A program made the translations under genes and the position numbers. The notes beneath the pieces are model-generated. The model did no database searches and was not told where the DNA came from. It saw nothing but the letters and a program-made list of their open reading frames with translations. From contig CANNZV010001178.1 of the NCBI GenBank assembly GCA_947561585.1, positions 239,877 to 303,876 on the forward strand: a DNA stretch of 64,000 nt, in the 5' to 3' direction. Every line of letters begins with the position of its first letter. Positions within the stretch are counted from its first letter, which is position 1. Below, one piece after another: positions 10,104 to 21,060 of this stretch. Source of the stretch: Caprella mutica (Eukaryota; Arthropoda; Malacostraca; Amphipoda; Caprellidae).

Positions 10104-13100
10104 AGCCTTCAATATGCCGATAAATGCAGCTGTTACTATGAAAACTGAGCCAGAAGAAATAACTGAAGAAAATGATATTCAGTTGTCATCTATCGGAAAA
10201 ACGCCCTACAACACTAAATGCTACTTTTGCGGTCTTGCTAGGCACCCTAGATCTCGATGTCCGGCAAAGGAGGCTGAATGTCATAAATGTAAAAAAGTTG
10301 GGCACTACAGTAAGGTGTGTAGATCTAACACTTCAAACAACAAAACCGTGGCTCATGTCTCTCGTAGCAACGATTATCCTACTTTGGCTACCATGTCAGC
10401 CGCGTCGCCTATCTGCTTAACTAAAGCTTTATTCCTTGTGAAAATTAACGGTGTACCTGTCCAAGCTCTAATCGACACCGGTAGCTCTGAAAGTTTTATC
10501 AATGAAAAACTGGTGACTAACTATAGGTGGAAAACTACTTTATCCAATGGTATGGTTTCTATGGCGTCTACTTCTTTCAAATCCATAATTAATCGTACAA
10601 TTAGTGCTAACCTCGAAGTTAAAGGTTCACAGTACGAAAATTTAAAGTTATCTGTGTTGAAAGATCTTTGTTGCGATCTTATTTTAGGTCATGACTTTCT
10701 AAATAACTATTCATGTGTAAACATAACTTTTGACGGAACTAAACCTCCTCTTATTGTTTGTGGGCTAACAGAAGCTAAAGTACCTACCCCTGCTTTATTC
10801 ACGAATCTAGATGAAAACTGTAAACCCGTTGTGATCAAATCAAGAAGATATTCTGATACAGACAGGAAATTCATAAAAAGTGAAATAAAACGACTACTGG
10901 AGGAAAGAATAATAGAGATCAGCAATTCGCCATGGCGTGCGCAGGTACTAGTTACAGAGAGCGAGAACCACAAAAAACGCATGGTGATAGACTATTCCCA
11001 AACAATAAACCGCTTTACTCTCCTACATGCATATCCTCTTGGTGGGGAGTATCGCCCAGTATAAGGTGTTCAGCACGCTTGATTTAAGGAGCGCATACCA
11101 TCAAATCCCAATTGCAGAGAAAGAGAAACCTTATACAGCCTTTGAAGCGAATGGGAAGCTTTATCAGTTCCTTAGAATACCCTTTGGAGTGACCAATGGA
11201 GTGGCCAGCTTCCAAAAGGTGATTGATGATATAATCGAGACTGAAGACCTGACTGCTACTTACGGGTATGTGGATAACATCACTGTGTGCGGACGTACTG
11301 CCGAAGAACATGATATAAATCTTAAAAGATTTATGGATGTAGTTGAGAAATACAACCTGACTCTCAACATGGATAAATGTACATTTTCTTCTACCAGAAT
11401 TGATTTGCTTGGTTACACTATCGAAAATCAAACTATCAAACCTGACGGCGAGCGATTAAGACCGCTTCTTGAATTACCAGCTCCCACTACTTCCGCAAGT
11501 CTAAAAAGAGTTCTTGGCATGTTTGCACATTACGCAAAGTGGATCCCTAAATTTTCGACCAAAATTAGACCCCTTGTTGATACTAAGGTATTCCCTATTA
11601 CTACTTTGGCGGAAAAGTGTTTTACAGATATACGTCAGGATATAGCTAAATCTGTCGTCAGTGCCATTGACCCGTGTGCACCATTTACTGTAGAAACAGA
11701 CTCATCAGAATTTGCAATTGGTGCTACTCTCTCTCAGTGTGGACGGGCAGTAGCATTCTTTTCTAGGACTCTTTCGACTTCTGAGCTCAATCATTCTTCC
11801 GTGGAGAAGGAAGCATACGCCATTGTTGAATCACTGAAGAAATGGAGACACTTCTTGCTGGGCAGACAGTTTAAGCTAATCACTGATCAGAGGTCTGTCG
11901 CATTTATGTTCGATCGAACAAAATTGAGCAAGATTAAAAATTAAAAAATAACTAGATGGCGCATTGAACTATCATGCTTCCATTATGACATACAGTACAG
12001 ACCAGGAAAGGAAAACAATGCTGCTGACACTCTTTCGCGTATTTGTAACTCGGTAACAGCAAACACTGACGGACTGTACAAGATTCATGCTGACTTGTGT
12101 CATCCAGGTATAACACGTATGATGTATTTTGTACGTAGCCGAAATCTACCTTACTCCATTGAAGATGTGCGTAAAACGATAACTGGTTGTGGAACCTGTT
12201 CACAAATTAAACCTAATTTTGTAGAGAAGGGCCACGCTCATCTCATAAAGGCAACTCAAGCTTTTGAAAGACTAAGTATCGACTTCAAGGGCCCTCTACC
12301 CACAACTGGTAAGAACAAGTACTTGCTTACAATAGTTGATGAATACTCTAGATTTCCATTCGAATTTGCCTGCGCAGACATGTCCGCTGAGACTGTTGTA
12401 AAATGTTTTAATCAACTCTTCTCAATATTTGGTATGCCTTCACTTGTTCACAGTGACAGAGGTGCGTCCTTCATGTCTTCTACTTTGAAGGAGTATCTCT
12501 TATCGAAAAATATTGCCACCAGCAGAACAACTCCATATAATCCACAAGGGAATGAGCAGGTGGAAAGATACAATGGCACGATTTGGAAGACAATAACATT
12601 GGCACTAAAATCACAAAATAAACCAGTAGAAGCATGGGAGTCTGTTCTAATGGATGCTCTTGATTCATGTAGGTCACTTCTTTGCACATCAACTAACTGT
12701 ACTCCTCACGAACGAATATTCCAGTATCAAAGACGCTCGACTAGTGGAAGATCTATACCGAAGTGGCTCGCCTCTCCGGGCTCTAAAGTGTTGCTCAAGA
12801 ATTTTGTGAGACATACCAAATACGACCCTTTGGTACAAGAAGTGGAACAAGTTGAAACTAATCCAGAGTATGCTCATGTAGGCTTTCCTGATGGAAGAGA
12901 CTCCACCGTTTCCATCAGACATCTTGCTCCACTTGCTGGTAAAGATTCTTCGACTGAAAGTGATGAAAGTGCGGTAAGAGAGGAAAGCACTCCTGAAAAT
13001 GTAGGTAATCCAACCTCTAAATCTACACTGATTGAAACTAATTCATCTCTAAAAGGAAGTGAAATAAGCCCTACTTATGAAAGTCAAGACTCCAAAGCCT

Positions 13101-13189
13101 CAACAAGTAGTGACCAAAATATACCCCTGAGAAGATCAACAAAAGAGAAACGAGCCCCAGTTCGATATACAGATGATCGCAAGAATTAA
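10084..13189 (+). pseudogene. pol: pol (protease, RT, RNase H, integrase) with two breaks
   Basis: Frame one (10084-11061, first ATG 10114) has two CCHC zinc knuckles (CYFCGLARHPRSRC, CHKCKKVGHYSKVC), the protease motif ALIDTGSSESFI and the start of RT (MVIDYSQTINRFTLL). A short deletion near 11030-11050 removes part of the RT and shifts frame. Frame two resumes at AQYKVFSTLDLRSAYHQIPI and runs through FGVTNG, YGYVDNITVCG and the RNase H (FTVETDSSEFAIGATL). It meets a TAA at 11942-11944 and continues in the same frame through RPGKENNAADTLSR into integrase. The integrase keeps an HHCC finger (HADLCH ... CGTC) and D-D-35-E residues (SIDFKG, HSDRG, QVE), ending at 13189. The RT catalytic box reads VDN instead of VDD. 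The tail after about 12950 is Ser/Thr/Glu-rich. Confidence 0.9.
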
Positions 13190-13287
13190 GCAATTTAAAT
13201 ATTTTGATCGTTCATGTTTTTTAAATTTTCTATTTAGTGTATGTAAAAAAAAACTTATCCTTGGCAATGAAAGATAGGCGGGGTAAA
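13190..13287 (+). promoter_or_regulatory. 3' untranslated region with polypurine tract
   Basis: Short AT-rich spacer after pol. Directly before the 3' LTR lies a purine-rich run (GAAAGATAGGCGGGGTAAA, about 13269-13287), the expected position for the plus-strand primer. Confidence 0.6.
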
Positions 13288-13610
13288 TGTTATAATATTC
13301 CTTTACCTTAATAGGTGATGCTTCCTAAACTTTATGATTTGATATCCTCATTGCTCTATACTAAACTTCGATCTAAATAAACATTCGATGTTTAGTAACT
13401 ATTATTGATTGTAACTAGCTTCAATATTACTAAGCCGGTATTAGTATTTACTAAATGAATAAGAACTTTATTATTGTTTACTTTGTGTAGTTTTGCCATA
13501 TCCCATCGTTATAATTGTTTCTATGTGTTTCAGAACCATGTGATATTTTTAGTTAAATAAAGCCTAATTAAAGGTTATTAAAGTGTTTGAATGGAACCTA
13601 GTTCATAACA
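13288..13610 (+). repeat. 3' LTR (323 bp)
   Basis: Appears identical to 9226-9548 and is followed by the CTAGT duplication at 13611-13615 and by resumed pogo-like sequence. Confidence 0.95.
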
Positions 13611-13615
13611 CTAGT

Positions 13616-13682
13616 ATTCGATGTAAAGTTTTTAGATAGTAAATTTTAATTTCTATGGCTTAGCTCAAGTGGTGAGAAAATA
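13616..13682 (-). mobile_element. Remainder of pogo-like copy 1
   Basis: Matches 57638-57705 of pogo copy 2 (CGATGTAAAGTTTTTAGATA). Similarity stops near 13682, so the right terminus of this copy is deleted. Confidence 0.75.
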
Positions 13683-13783
13683 TAATGTATCCATCTATAG
13701 TTATGTTCAGGGAATATTCCATTAATACTCCATATAAATAATCAATAATCCCTAAATAATCAATAAAATTGTAGAAGAATGTA

Positions 13784-15031
13784 CAGGGTGCGCAGAAAGT
13801 CCCCGATCATATGAAAATGTTAATTTAATGAGTTGTGATGGATGAAATATGACAAAACTTATCACACAATATCTCAATAAACCCATTTAACAGTTCTACA
13901 AATTACTTTTCAATATGACCACCATTGGCGGCTATTACTCTCTCGAGTCTACATCTGAAGCTCTTTACTGCGGCACGGAACGTTTCTTGGGGAATTTTGA
14001 GTGACTTCTTCAGAGTTTCCGTACTATCATGAGCTTTAGCGCACGCTTCCTTCTCCAAGATGGACCATACACTAAAGTCCAGAGTGTTCAGGTCGGGCAA
14101 TGAAGGAGGCCACAACCCCTTCCTCTAAAACGCAGGAAAGTGACGCTCACACCAATCCTGAGTTTTGTTCGCTGTGTGCGAGGGCGCACCGTCCTGTTGA
14201 AAGGTGAATGACCTGTCCTTAAATTGCTTCTTCATCTCGACTTGTCCTGGAGTCAAAATATCCTCGATATACGATTTTGCGTTATTTTTAGTGCCTTCTT
14301 TGACGAAAATGAGAGGAGATCTCCAACTCTCAGAGATCGCAGACCAAACCAGGACAGAGGCAGGCTTTTGGAAACGGAAAACAGTCTTTACGGATGGAGG
14401 GATACTGTCAGCACTTTTTGCCAAAATTTTGTCTTTCTTGGAGTTGAATTTGGCCTCCACAGTGAACATTTCCTCATCTGGAAATACGATCTCACCAGCC
14501 TGCGTGCCATCTTTCATTGCATTCAAAAGAATTTTTGATCTGTCCAGCCTCTCCTGTTACTGCAAGACCGGGAGCTGTTGCATGTTGGTCATTTTGAAAG
14601 GGGACAACTTGAGGTCTTCTTTGACGATGGTTCTCACACTTTTTTCGTCGATATTCATACTCTTAGCCATCTTTCTCATGCTTCGCTTAAGGTTGGAGTG
14701 CGTGCAGTGCGAGGTCGTCCACACCTGGGTCGATTACAGCTGTTGTCTCCAGTTCTTGGTAGCATTTACCAGCATCCATAACAGTTGATTTCGGTGCTTT
14801 TAACAGCTTATCGATCTCTGGGTTTGTCTTCCCCACGCAGTGCAGCTGAGTGATAACCTCACGTTTACTCATTTTTACAAAAGACAATGTAAATTTATCC
14901 AAATTTAGACTTGGAACATTAAAGTATATTATTATAGGAAGAGAATGAGATATAAAAGGATAAATTTAGTAAATAAATAACATTTTTAATTTAAAAAATA
15001 AAATTTGTTCGAGGACTTTCTCCGCACCCTG
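13784..15031 (-). mobile_element. maT-like DD37D mariner element (1248 bp), TA target
   Basis: Terminal repeats are CAGGGTGCGCAGAAAGTCCC at the left and, inverted, CAGGGTGCGGAGAAAGTCCT at the right, each next to a TA. The single transposase gene runs on the minus strand. A deletion derivative lies at 20633-21058. Confidence 0.9.
13903..14902 (-). pseudogene. DD37D transposase pseudogene
   Basis: Read on the minus strand from 14902. The N-terminal helix-turn-helix begins MSKREVITQLHCVGKTNPEI. After frame changes come the first catalytic Asp block (IVFPDEEMFTVEAKFN), VLVWSAISESWRSPLIFV, and the second Asp block FTFQQDGAPSHTA. A TAG follows near 14127, then WPPSLPDLNTLDFSVWSILE with the third Asp. 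From the Asp of QQDG to the Asp of LDF there are 37 residues, the DD37D (maT) spacing, not mariner DD34D. The end is RLERVIAANGGHIEK. At least one stop and one frame change make it inactive. Confidence 0.85.
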
Positions 15032-15489
15032 TACATATATGTTCAGAGAATATCCCTTGAATACTTCATTGAAATAGTTAAATGTTAGAATTTTATGATT
15101 TTTTGGGGATAAGTAAGGAATGTTTCTCTAAACATTCTTTTATATTTTAAAAGATGGGAAAAAACTACTTATCTTCCGGGAATATTCCTTGATTACTCCA
15201 TTGAAATACTTTATTGGTAGAATTATGTAAAGATCGTTCAATATTCAGGGAATGTTTCCTGAATATTCCATAAAAGATACGAAAATTGAATAAATATACT
15301 GATGTTCAGCGAGTATTCCCTGAACATTCATAAAATTATATTTAAATGTTATAAATTAATGTCCTTGAGGGAACATTCCCAGAATATTCAATTGGAATTA
15401 AATTACATTCTTATGTTCCAAGAAAATTCTGGGAACATCAGTATGGGATGTTGGAATATTGGGGAATGTTACAAACAGAATGGATCATT

Positions 15490-15763
15490 CCCAGAATATT
15501 CACATGTTGCCTGGGATTAAAAGACAGATCTTTAATACCCGACTAAAACAACATACTTACGCTAACCGAAAACGAGAAGACCGACAAATTGAAATAAGAT
15601 GTAGAGTGATATTTAAGAATCATAAAAGGAGAAAACTTGACTTACTATTTTGGGGACCTGCGATAGTAACTGATGTAAAAGACTCTAATCTAACATTAAA
15701 TTGAAATGGCAAAGTGATTGAACACGAGCACATAAATCACGTACGTGATTCTACTAAAAAATA
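15490..15763 (+). pseudogene. Retroelement integrase C-terminal fragment
   Basis: The + frame reads KQHTYANRKREDRQIEI, then RRKLDLLFWGPAIVTDVKDS and, after an in-frame TGA, NGKVIEHEHINHVRDSTKK. This fits the C-terminal tail of LTR-retrotransposon integrases, where a basic segment leads into a K-L-x-x-x-F-x-GP (GPY/F-like) module. The catalytic core is absent upstream, where the decayed minisatellite stands. It is probably the truncated end of a gypsy-type pol. The element family is not identified. Confidence 0.6.
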
Positions 15764-16288
15764 AAGTCAATAGACTTCCAACCTAATATAATAAATAATC
15801 ATTACATGATTATGCTTTTGACTAATTTAAGATTTTAATTTTAATATGTATTCATTGATGTATTCTTATAATATTAGATTAGTTTGTAATTATAATATTA
15901 ATATCTTATACTAAGACTAATAATATTTATATCTGAAGACATAACTTGCATTGCAAAATATTGTAAAATATCGCCTTGCAGTGACAATAATACCTACTTA
16001 CTGTTTACATACCTTAGCATTAGTACATTATGCACTCGATTATACTGTGTATACATTATATCAACAGTAAGAAAATGTGAAGAAAAATTGATCAAAAAGA
16101 AAAAAATTCAAATGGTATACTAAATTAAAATCAAAACTGAATTAAATCAACTTATATCCAAAAAATATAAATTACTATCTAAATAAATTTTATTGCTAAT
16201 ATTTTTAGATGGTACTTAATATTTTGATTCAGTAATACATTTCTTTCCTCAGATTTTAAATAAATTGCTTAATTGAAATACTTAAAAC

Positions 16289-16609
16289 ATGGGTCAAAGT
16301 CACTCAGACACCCAATTGAAAAACTTTAACACGCTGATCGGAACCCTTGTTAATTAGAAAAATATGAAAAGCGTTGAATAGGTCTTGCTGCATTTTAAGT
16401 GGCAGGAGTCTCAAAATCGAATTCTTCCAACAGTTTTGAGCTACCTCATTTCAATGGTATCTTTGTTAATTATGGTAGCTGTAATTATTTACTCAAGAGT
16501 CAAAATGACTGCTATATCCAAACAGCTAATGGAGTTCCGGCACAACCAGCAAAAGAACTCTGATATATGTGACAGGGGCATTGTAAGTTATATGCCAAAA
16601 TCTAAATAG
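16289..16609 (+). pseudogene. Small membrane-protein ORF between integrase tail and putative LTR
   Basis: One frame from the ATG at 16289 reads MGQSHSDTQLKNFNTL, then two stops (about 16355 and 16379), then an open stretch to 16609. MGQS is a good N-myristoylation-type start. From about 16440 it encodes a strongly hydrophobic segment (VLSYLISMVSLLIMVAVIIY) followed by a basic patch and a charged tail. It lies 3' of an integrase fragment and 5' of a purine tract, the place where some retroelements carry an env-like gene. No known family is recognised. It could also be a chance ORF. Confidence 0.35.
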
Positions 16610-16779
16610 TATAACTGTGTTATATTTGTAAAATCAAGATCTTATCACACCTTCAAAATTTAATAAAATATTTAGATAAAATTTTATTTTAGGTTATTAA
16701 TTTCATGGGTTTTAAAACAAATGTCATGCGGAATAAATTATAAGATCATCCTTAACTGTTACTAAATAATACTAATTAC

Positions 16780-17732
16780 TAGAGCCCGGACTTTTAGGAC
16801 CTATAAAAAAGGCATTTAAGGACCTAAAAAATGGCCTTTTAGGACCTATCAAGGCATTTTAGGACCTAAATACAACATTTGAGGACTTATGCATAAACTT
16901 TTAAAATTAATAAATATGTATTTACAACGAATAAATCTGCATTTTGAAATATAAAATAGACAGCTTTTAGTCCGTTCAAATGAAAAAAACGGTGAAAACA
17001 AATAAATAATTCATCCCTTCAAAATTCAATGAATCTTGTTTTAGTACATTTATTCAAATTTAACCTAAAAGTATTATAAAAAAAAGTTAGGTAAATTGAA
17101 ATTCATGAAATGAAAGTAATTCATTAAATGAGTAATTTGTATTTATAGCAAACCCTCGTAGTAGACAACCTCAGATTTAACAAATCATACATTAGATAAT
17201 TAGATCGATTAAGATACTCTGAAATTGTTGTACAGCAAAAATCACTTACAATACAAAACACAATTTTTGTCGCCTGGCAGTTTTTCTATTCTAAATATTA
17301 CTAATATCCCTAGGTTCTACTTATCTCTCTCTTTGAATAGTTTATTATTCACTATTTTGTGCATGGCAGAGTCTGTGCTAAAAAAAATGATGCAAAGAAT
17401 CACAGAAAACTAGATACAGTGGTGACTATACTAATTCTTGAAGTGATATAAGTAGTTTATTTGTATAATAATTCAGACAGATTTTAATTGAATTAAAACG
17501 TTCTATAAACTTGTCAAAATAACCCATCAACTCTACCGACTTACCAAATTATTTAATAATATAAAAAGCCCAAAATAAGACTTCGCATCATTTTAGGTGT
17601 TTATGATATTTTAGGACTTTATGGCATATATGGCATTTTAAGGACTTTATGGCATTGATTGACTCTATTGCATTTATTGACTTTATGGCTTTTATGACAT
17701 TTTAGTACTTTATGGCATTTGTCCGGGATCTA
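16780..17732 (+). mobile_element. hAT MITE copy 2 (953 bp), 8-bp TSD CTAATTAC
   Basis: Termini are TAGAGCCCGGAC and GTCCGGGATCTA. The exact duplication CTAATTAC lies at 16772-16779 and 17733-17740. AGGACCTAAAAAATGGCCTT-type words fill the left end and GGACTTTATGGCATTT-type words the right end. The ORF at 17225-17413 has no transposase similarity. Confidence 0.92.
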
Positions 17733-17740
17733 CTAATTAC

Positions 17741-18470
17741 ACTACATTTTATCCTCTAGCACCGGCTGGCCATCGAAGCTGCGAAAAACGCACCCGCTGC
17801 GATCGGGGGAGAGTGATCTATCACAGGAGGGAAAGTGAACATGAACATTACTAAATTAAAATAATAAAATCAATAGTTTAAAAACTTTAAAAAAAATTGA
17901 ATTTCATTTTGAATTTTATTTTATTTCGATTTTGAATTTTAAGCTTATCATTTTATTATATAAAAGTGAATGAATAATTTGAGTAAGGTAAAAATAAAAA
18001 TTGAAATCATAAAGTGAAAAGTGAATCTCAAATACATAATGATATTAGTATATGTATAGGGTGATTGGAGACAAGTGTTCAGTATTAAGTATTCTTATAA
18101 TCATATTTCTATTTCAATGTGCTTCAAAATCTTGAGAACTAAATGTAATCCATTGGATTATTTTATGTTTAGTTTATAGTGAGAACTATTGATCTATGAT
18201 TTAATTTTATATCCTATGCTATTATTCCTATTCTATTTATCATGTATGTCGTTAGTCTAAAATATTTCATAAGTCATGAATATCTTTGGGAGGATGAATC
18301 AAACAAAATTAAATAAATTTTATTTCAATTATACAATCAAAAATTGATAATTTTCAGAATAAATGCTCCTTGCTCTTAATAAATGAATTAAATTTAACAG
18401 CTAATAAAATTTTAGTTAATAAAGAGCGAAATTGAAATTGTCCTAAAATAAGACAAATTAATTTCTCATA
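17741..18470. other. No recognisable gene; GC-richer island near 17755-17830
   Basis: A short GC-rich block (CACCGGCTGGCCATCGAAGC to GATCGGGGGAGAGTG) stands out from the AT-rich surroundings, but no feature could be assigned. The rest is AT-rich and probably internal retroelement sequence interrupted by the hAT MITE. Confidence 0.3.
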
Positions 18471-18900
18471 AAGAGAGGGGACTATGTAATGATCTGTAGC
18501 CATACCCTTTAGTTATCCCACCTTTATATAGCAAATGATCTACTCACAGAGTTAGTTGGATATTATCATATTAGCTTGTGTACCACACACTCTCCCATTG
18601 GAACCTTATATTGTCCAACGATAAGGTTCCTACTCTATCCAAAGTTGATGTTGATGGTGTATTTATTTTTTTCAGTTTATTTTGGATATAAGAGATTTAA
18701 AAGAATGGTCATTTTCTGCTGTGAAAATATGGAATCTGATTCCTGAGAGAGCCAAAGGAAAAAATGTACATTGATTGAGGAAAAGTAGTAAAGATTATAA
18801 TTGTATTTAACTCGTGTATCCTTAATTCTTTGCACTGTCCTGATCCTGCATTATTAAATGATTTGTCCTATAATAAATATCCGTTTTTACTTATTTATTA
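18470..18900 (+). repeat. Possible solo 3' LTR with polypurine tract
   Basis: A purine run (AAAGAGAGGGGAC) at about 18471-18483 is followed by TGTAATGATCTG and a promoter-like block with TTTATATA. A hairpin GGAACCTTAT...ATAAGGTTCC lies at about 18600-18630. The region ends in ATTACCA near 18900, so TG...CA-like ends are possible. No second LTR copy is present in the window, so this remains a guess tied to the integrase fragment upstream. Confidence 0.3.
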
Positions 18901-19844
18901 CCAATAATATTTCCTATTTTCTTGTGATTATTTTGTCATATGTGTCTTTAATTCAAAATAATAGTTCGGTGTTAACTATCATTAGAGTACTATTGTTTGT
19001 AATTTTAAGAAGTCAATGAAATCTTGTTCTTTTCCAAGCCTTTATTTGTACACTGGTACAGTGACGTGAAACAAGTATTTAGACTTAACAAAATGTTTAT
19101 TTTTATGCATTTTAATAGAATACATGCTAAACAACATTATAGAATAATACTTTTACATTATTTATATATTGATTGATATAATAGAATATAAACGTTTATA
19201 AATAAATACGATTTATTTAACATATCATGAAATAGGTTGTAAAAAATTTGCCTAAATTCAATTAAAAAGCTGTGGCAATTAAAGAAAAATAGAACAGAGA
19301 AAGACGCCTCTCCAGCCTGCACCAATTACAGACTTATAATATGGATGAGTGAGGGAAAATTCCTGTAAAATATTGCCAGGACCTGGTCAAAAACTACAGA
19401 AATAGTTTGACAGCTGTAATTAATGCCAAATGAGACCCAATTGAATATTAACCATTTCTCCTTCATCTTCCAAATACTTCTCTCACTACCTATTTGAACG
19501 AATGTTGAATCAATCGTATATATTTAATACGAGTTACGTTTTTATTATTCCAATGAATATATATATTTATGTATTATACAATTATTTATAATTTTGTATG
19601 GCATGTAATTTATCTAAATGGTGGAAAATATATTAAAAATTAAACTCAAATAGCTACTTGTTAATTAATCGTCACTGTAGAACTAAATACAGTTAATTAA
19701 TTAAAATAGAAACTATTTACAGTTCAATTTTAATTATAAAAATTTATTTTTAATTTGCTTCAATTGGTATATGATTTGATGGAATTCTTATTTAATTCAG
19801 AAGGCTATCTATTTGATATAAAAAATCATTTGATTCAAAATAAA
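18901..19844. other. No recognisable gene
   Basis: AT-rich sequence without open frames of note, repeats or recognisable element ends. Confidence 0.4.
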
Positions 19845-20092
19845 TTTGTATTTGATTCAAAATCATTTGTATTTGAATCAAAATCATTTGTATTTGATTC
19901 AAAATCATTTGTATTTGATTCAAAATCATTTGTATTTGATTCAAAATCATTTGTATTTGATTCAAAATCATTTGTATTTGATTCAAAATCATTTGTATTT
20001 GATTCAAAATCATTTGAATTTGATTCAAAATCATTTGTATTTGATTCAAAATCATTTGTATTTGATTCAAAATCATTTGTATTTGATGAAAA
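19845..20092. repeat. 21-bp minisatellite, about 12 units
   Basis: Unit TTTGTATTTGATTCAAAATC plus A, nearly perfect. Because 21 is divisible by 3 and the unit has no stop in several frames, long repetitive ORFs appear on both strands (FVFDSKS per unit on +). Those ORFs are by-products of the array. Flanking units at 19815-19850 are degraded. Confidence 0.95.
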
Positions 20093-20518
20093 AATTTATA
20101 TTGATCTAAAAGAATTTCTATTATTTTTTATTTGACTAATTCGTCACCCACGGTGGTAAAAGGCTAATCGGTCCAATTTTTTCCATAATTTTTTCAGTCA
20201 ATGAAGTCAATTTTCTTAAAAATAAAATGATTTGATATAAGAAAAATATGTTTTCAGTAAAAAAATTTTTAGACCACATCTTTATGTGCTTTTTAGTAAT
20301 TAATGAAATCAATTGATTTATTTTATCTGTAGAATATATATAATAACTTTTTTTAAATAATGACATTTACTCAGAAGTTAATGAATTTAATAAGAAGTAT
20401 ATAAAGTGAAAAAATATATCAAATCTTGGTTGTGCTAATTTTAGAGCTAATGGGATAACTAATGTAAGCGTAAACATGTGTTCCAATATATGTGATCTCT
20501 GGTAAGTTTACTGCTCCT

Positions 20519-20615
20519 CTATTCACCACCGGAACGTTCATTGCATTCAATTCACCGCGGAGTAAATTCACCGAAACTCAATTCACCGCACAGTGAATTC
20601 AACGCCTGGTAATTT
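20519..20615. repeat. Short-word array AATTCACCGC
   Basis: Four to six imperfect copies of (C)AATTCACCGCxxAGTAAATT, lying next to the DD37D derivative. It has the same style as the foldback-element arms elsewhere, but no inverted partner was found. Confidence 0.6.
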
Positions 20616-20632
20616 TTAATATAAGTAATATA

Positions 20633-21058
20633 CAGGGTGCGAAGAAAATCCCCGATCAAATTTTATTTTTAAACGAAAAATGTTATTCATTTACTAAATT
20701 TATCCATTTATATCTCATTCTCTTCCTATAATCATATACTTTAATGTTCCGGGTCTAAATTTTGATAAATTTACATTGTATTTTGTAAAAAATGAGTCAA
20801 CGTGAGGCTATTATTCAGCTACACTAGAGTGACAATGGACCAAAATTCCCCAAGAAACGTTCCGTGCTGCAGTAAAGAGCTTCAGAGGTAGACTCGAGAG
20901 AGTAATCGCCGTCAATGGTGGTCATATTGAAAAATTATTGGTAGAACTGTTAAATGGGTTTATTGAGATATTGTGTGATATGATTTGTTTCATTTTATCC
21001 ATCACAACTCATTAAAAATTAACATTTTTAAATGATCGGGGACTTTCTCCGCACTCTG
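20633..21058 (+). mobile_element. DD37D deletion derivative (426 bp)
   Basis: Termini are CAGGGTGCGAAGAAAATCCC and, inverted, CAGAGTGCGGAGAAAGTCCC, each next to a TA (20631-20632 and 21059-21060). It keeps the first about 190 bp and the last part of the transposase (IPQETFRAAVKSF... homologue, at 20840-20935) in opposite orientation to 13784-15031. The middle of the gene is deleted. Confidence 0.9.
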
Positions 21059-21060
21059 TA

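Larger units (their letters stand above)
9221..13615 (+). mobile_element. Ty3/gypsy LTR retrotransposon (9226-13610) with 5-bp TSD CTAGT
   Basis: Two 323-bp LTRs appear identical by eye. CTAGT lies on both sides (9221-9225 and 13611-13615). The empty target is seen in pogo copy 2 (ACTAGAATTCG near 57634). The internal order is gag, protease, reverse transcriptase, RNase H, integrase, which is gypsy order. Identical LTRs mean recent insertion. The coding region nevertheless has at least one frameshift and one stop, so this copy was probably moved by another copy's proteins or mutated at copying. Confidence 0.95.
13700..15520. repeat. Decayed ~62-bp tandem repeat based on GGGAATATTCCCTGAA
   Basis: Variants of the palindromic core GGGAATATTCC/CCTGAATATTCC occur near 13712 and, after the inserted DD37D element, near 15042, 15177, 15240, 15303, 15364, 15420 and 15486. 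The spacings are about 56-66 bp (135 once). The units share the context ATTCCATTGAAAT. This looks like an old minisatellite split by the transposon. Short ORFs inside it are by-products. Confidence 0.6.

Noticed and set aside
19755..20135. 126-codon ORF with FVFDSKS repeats as a gene
   Set aside because: It is an array of 21-bp units that is open in several frames on both strands. There is no start context or domain.
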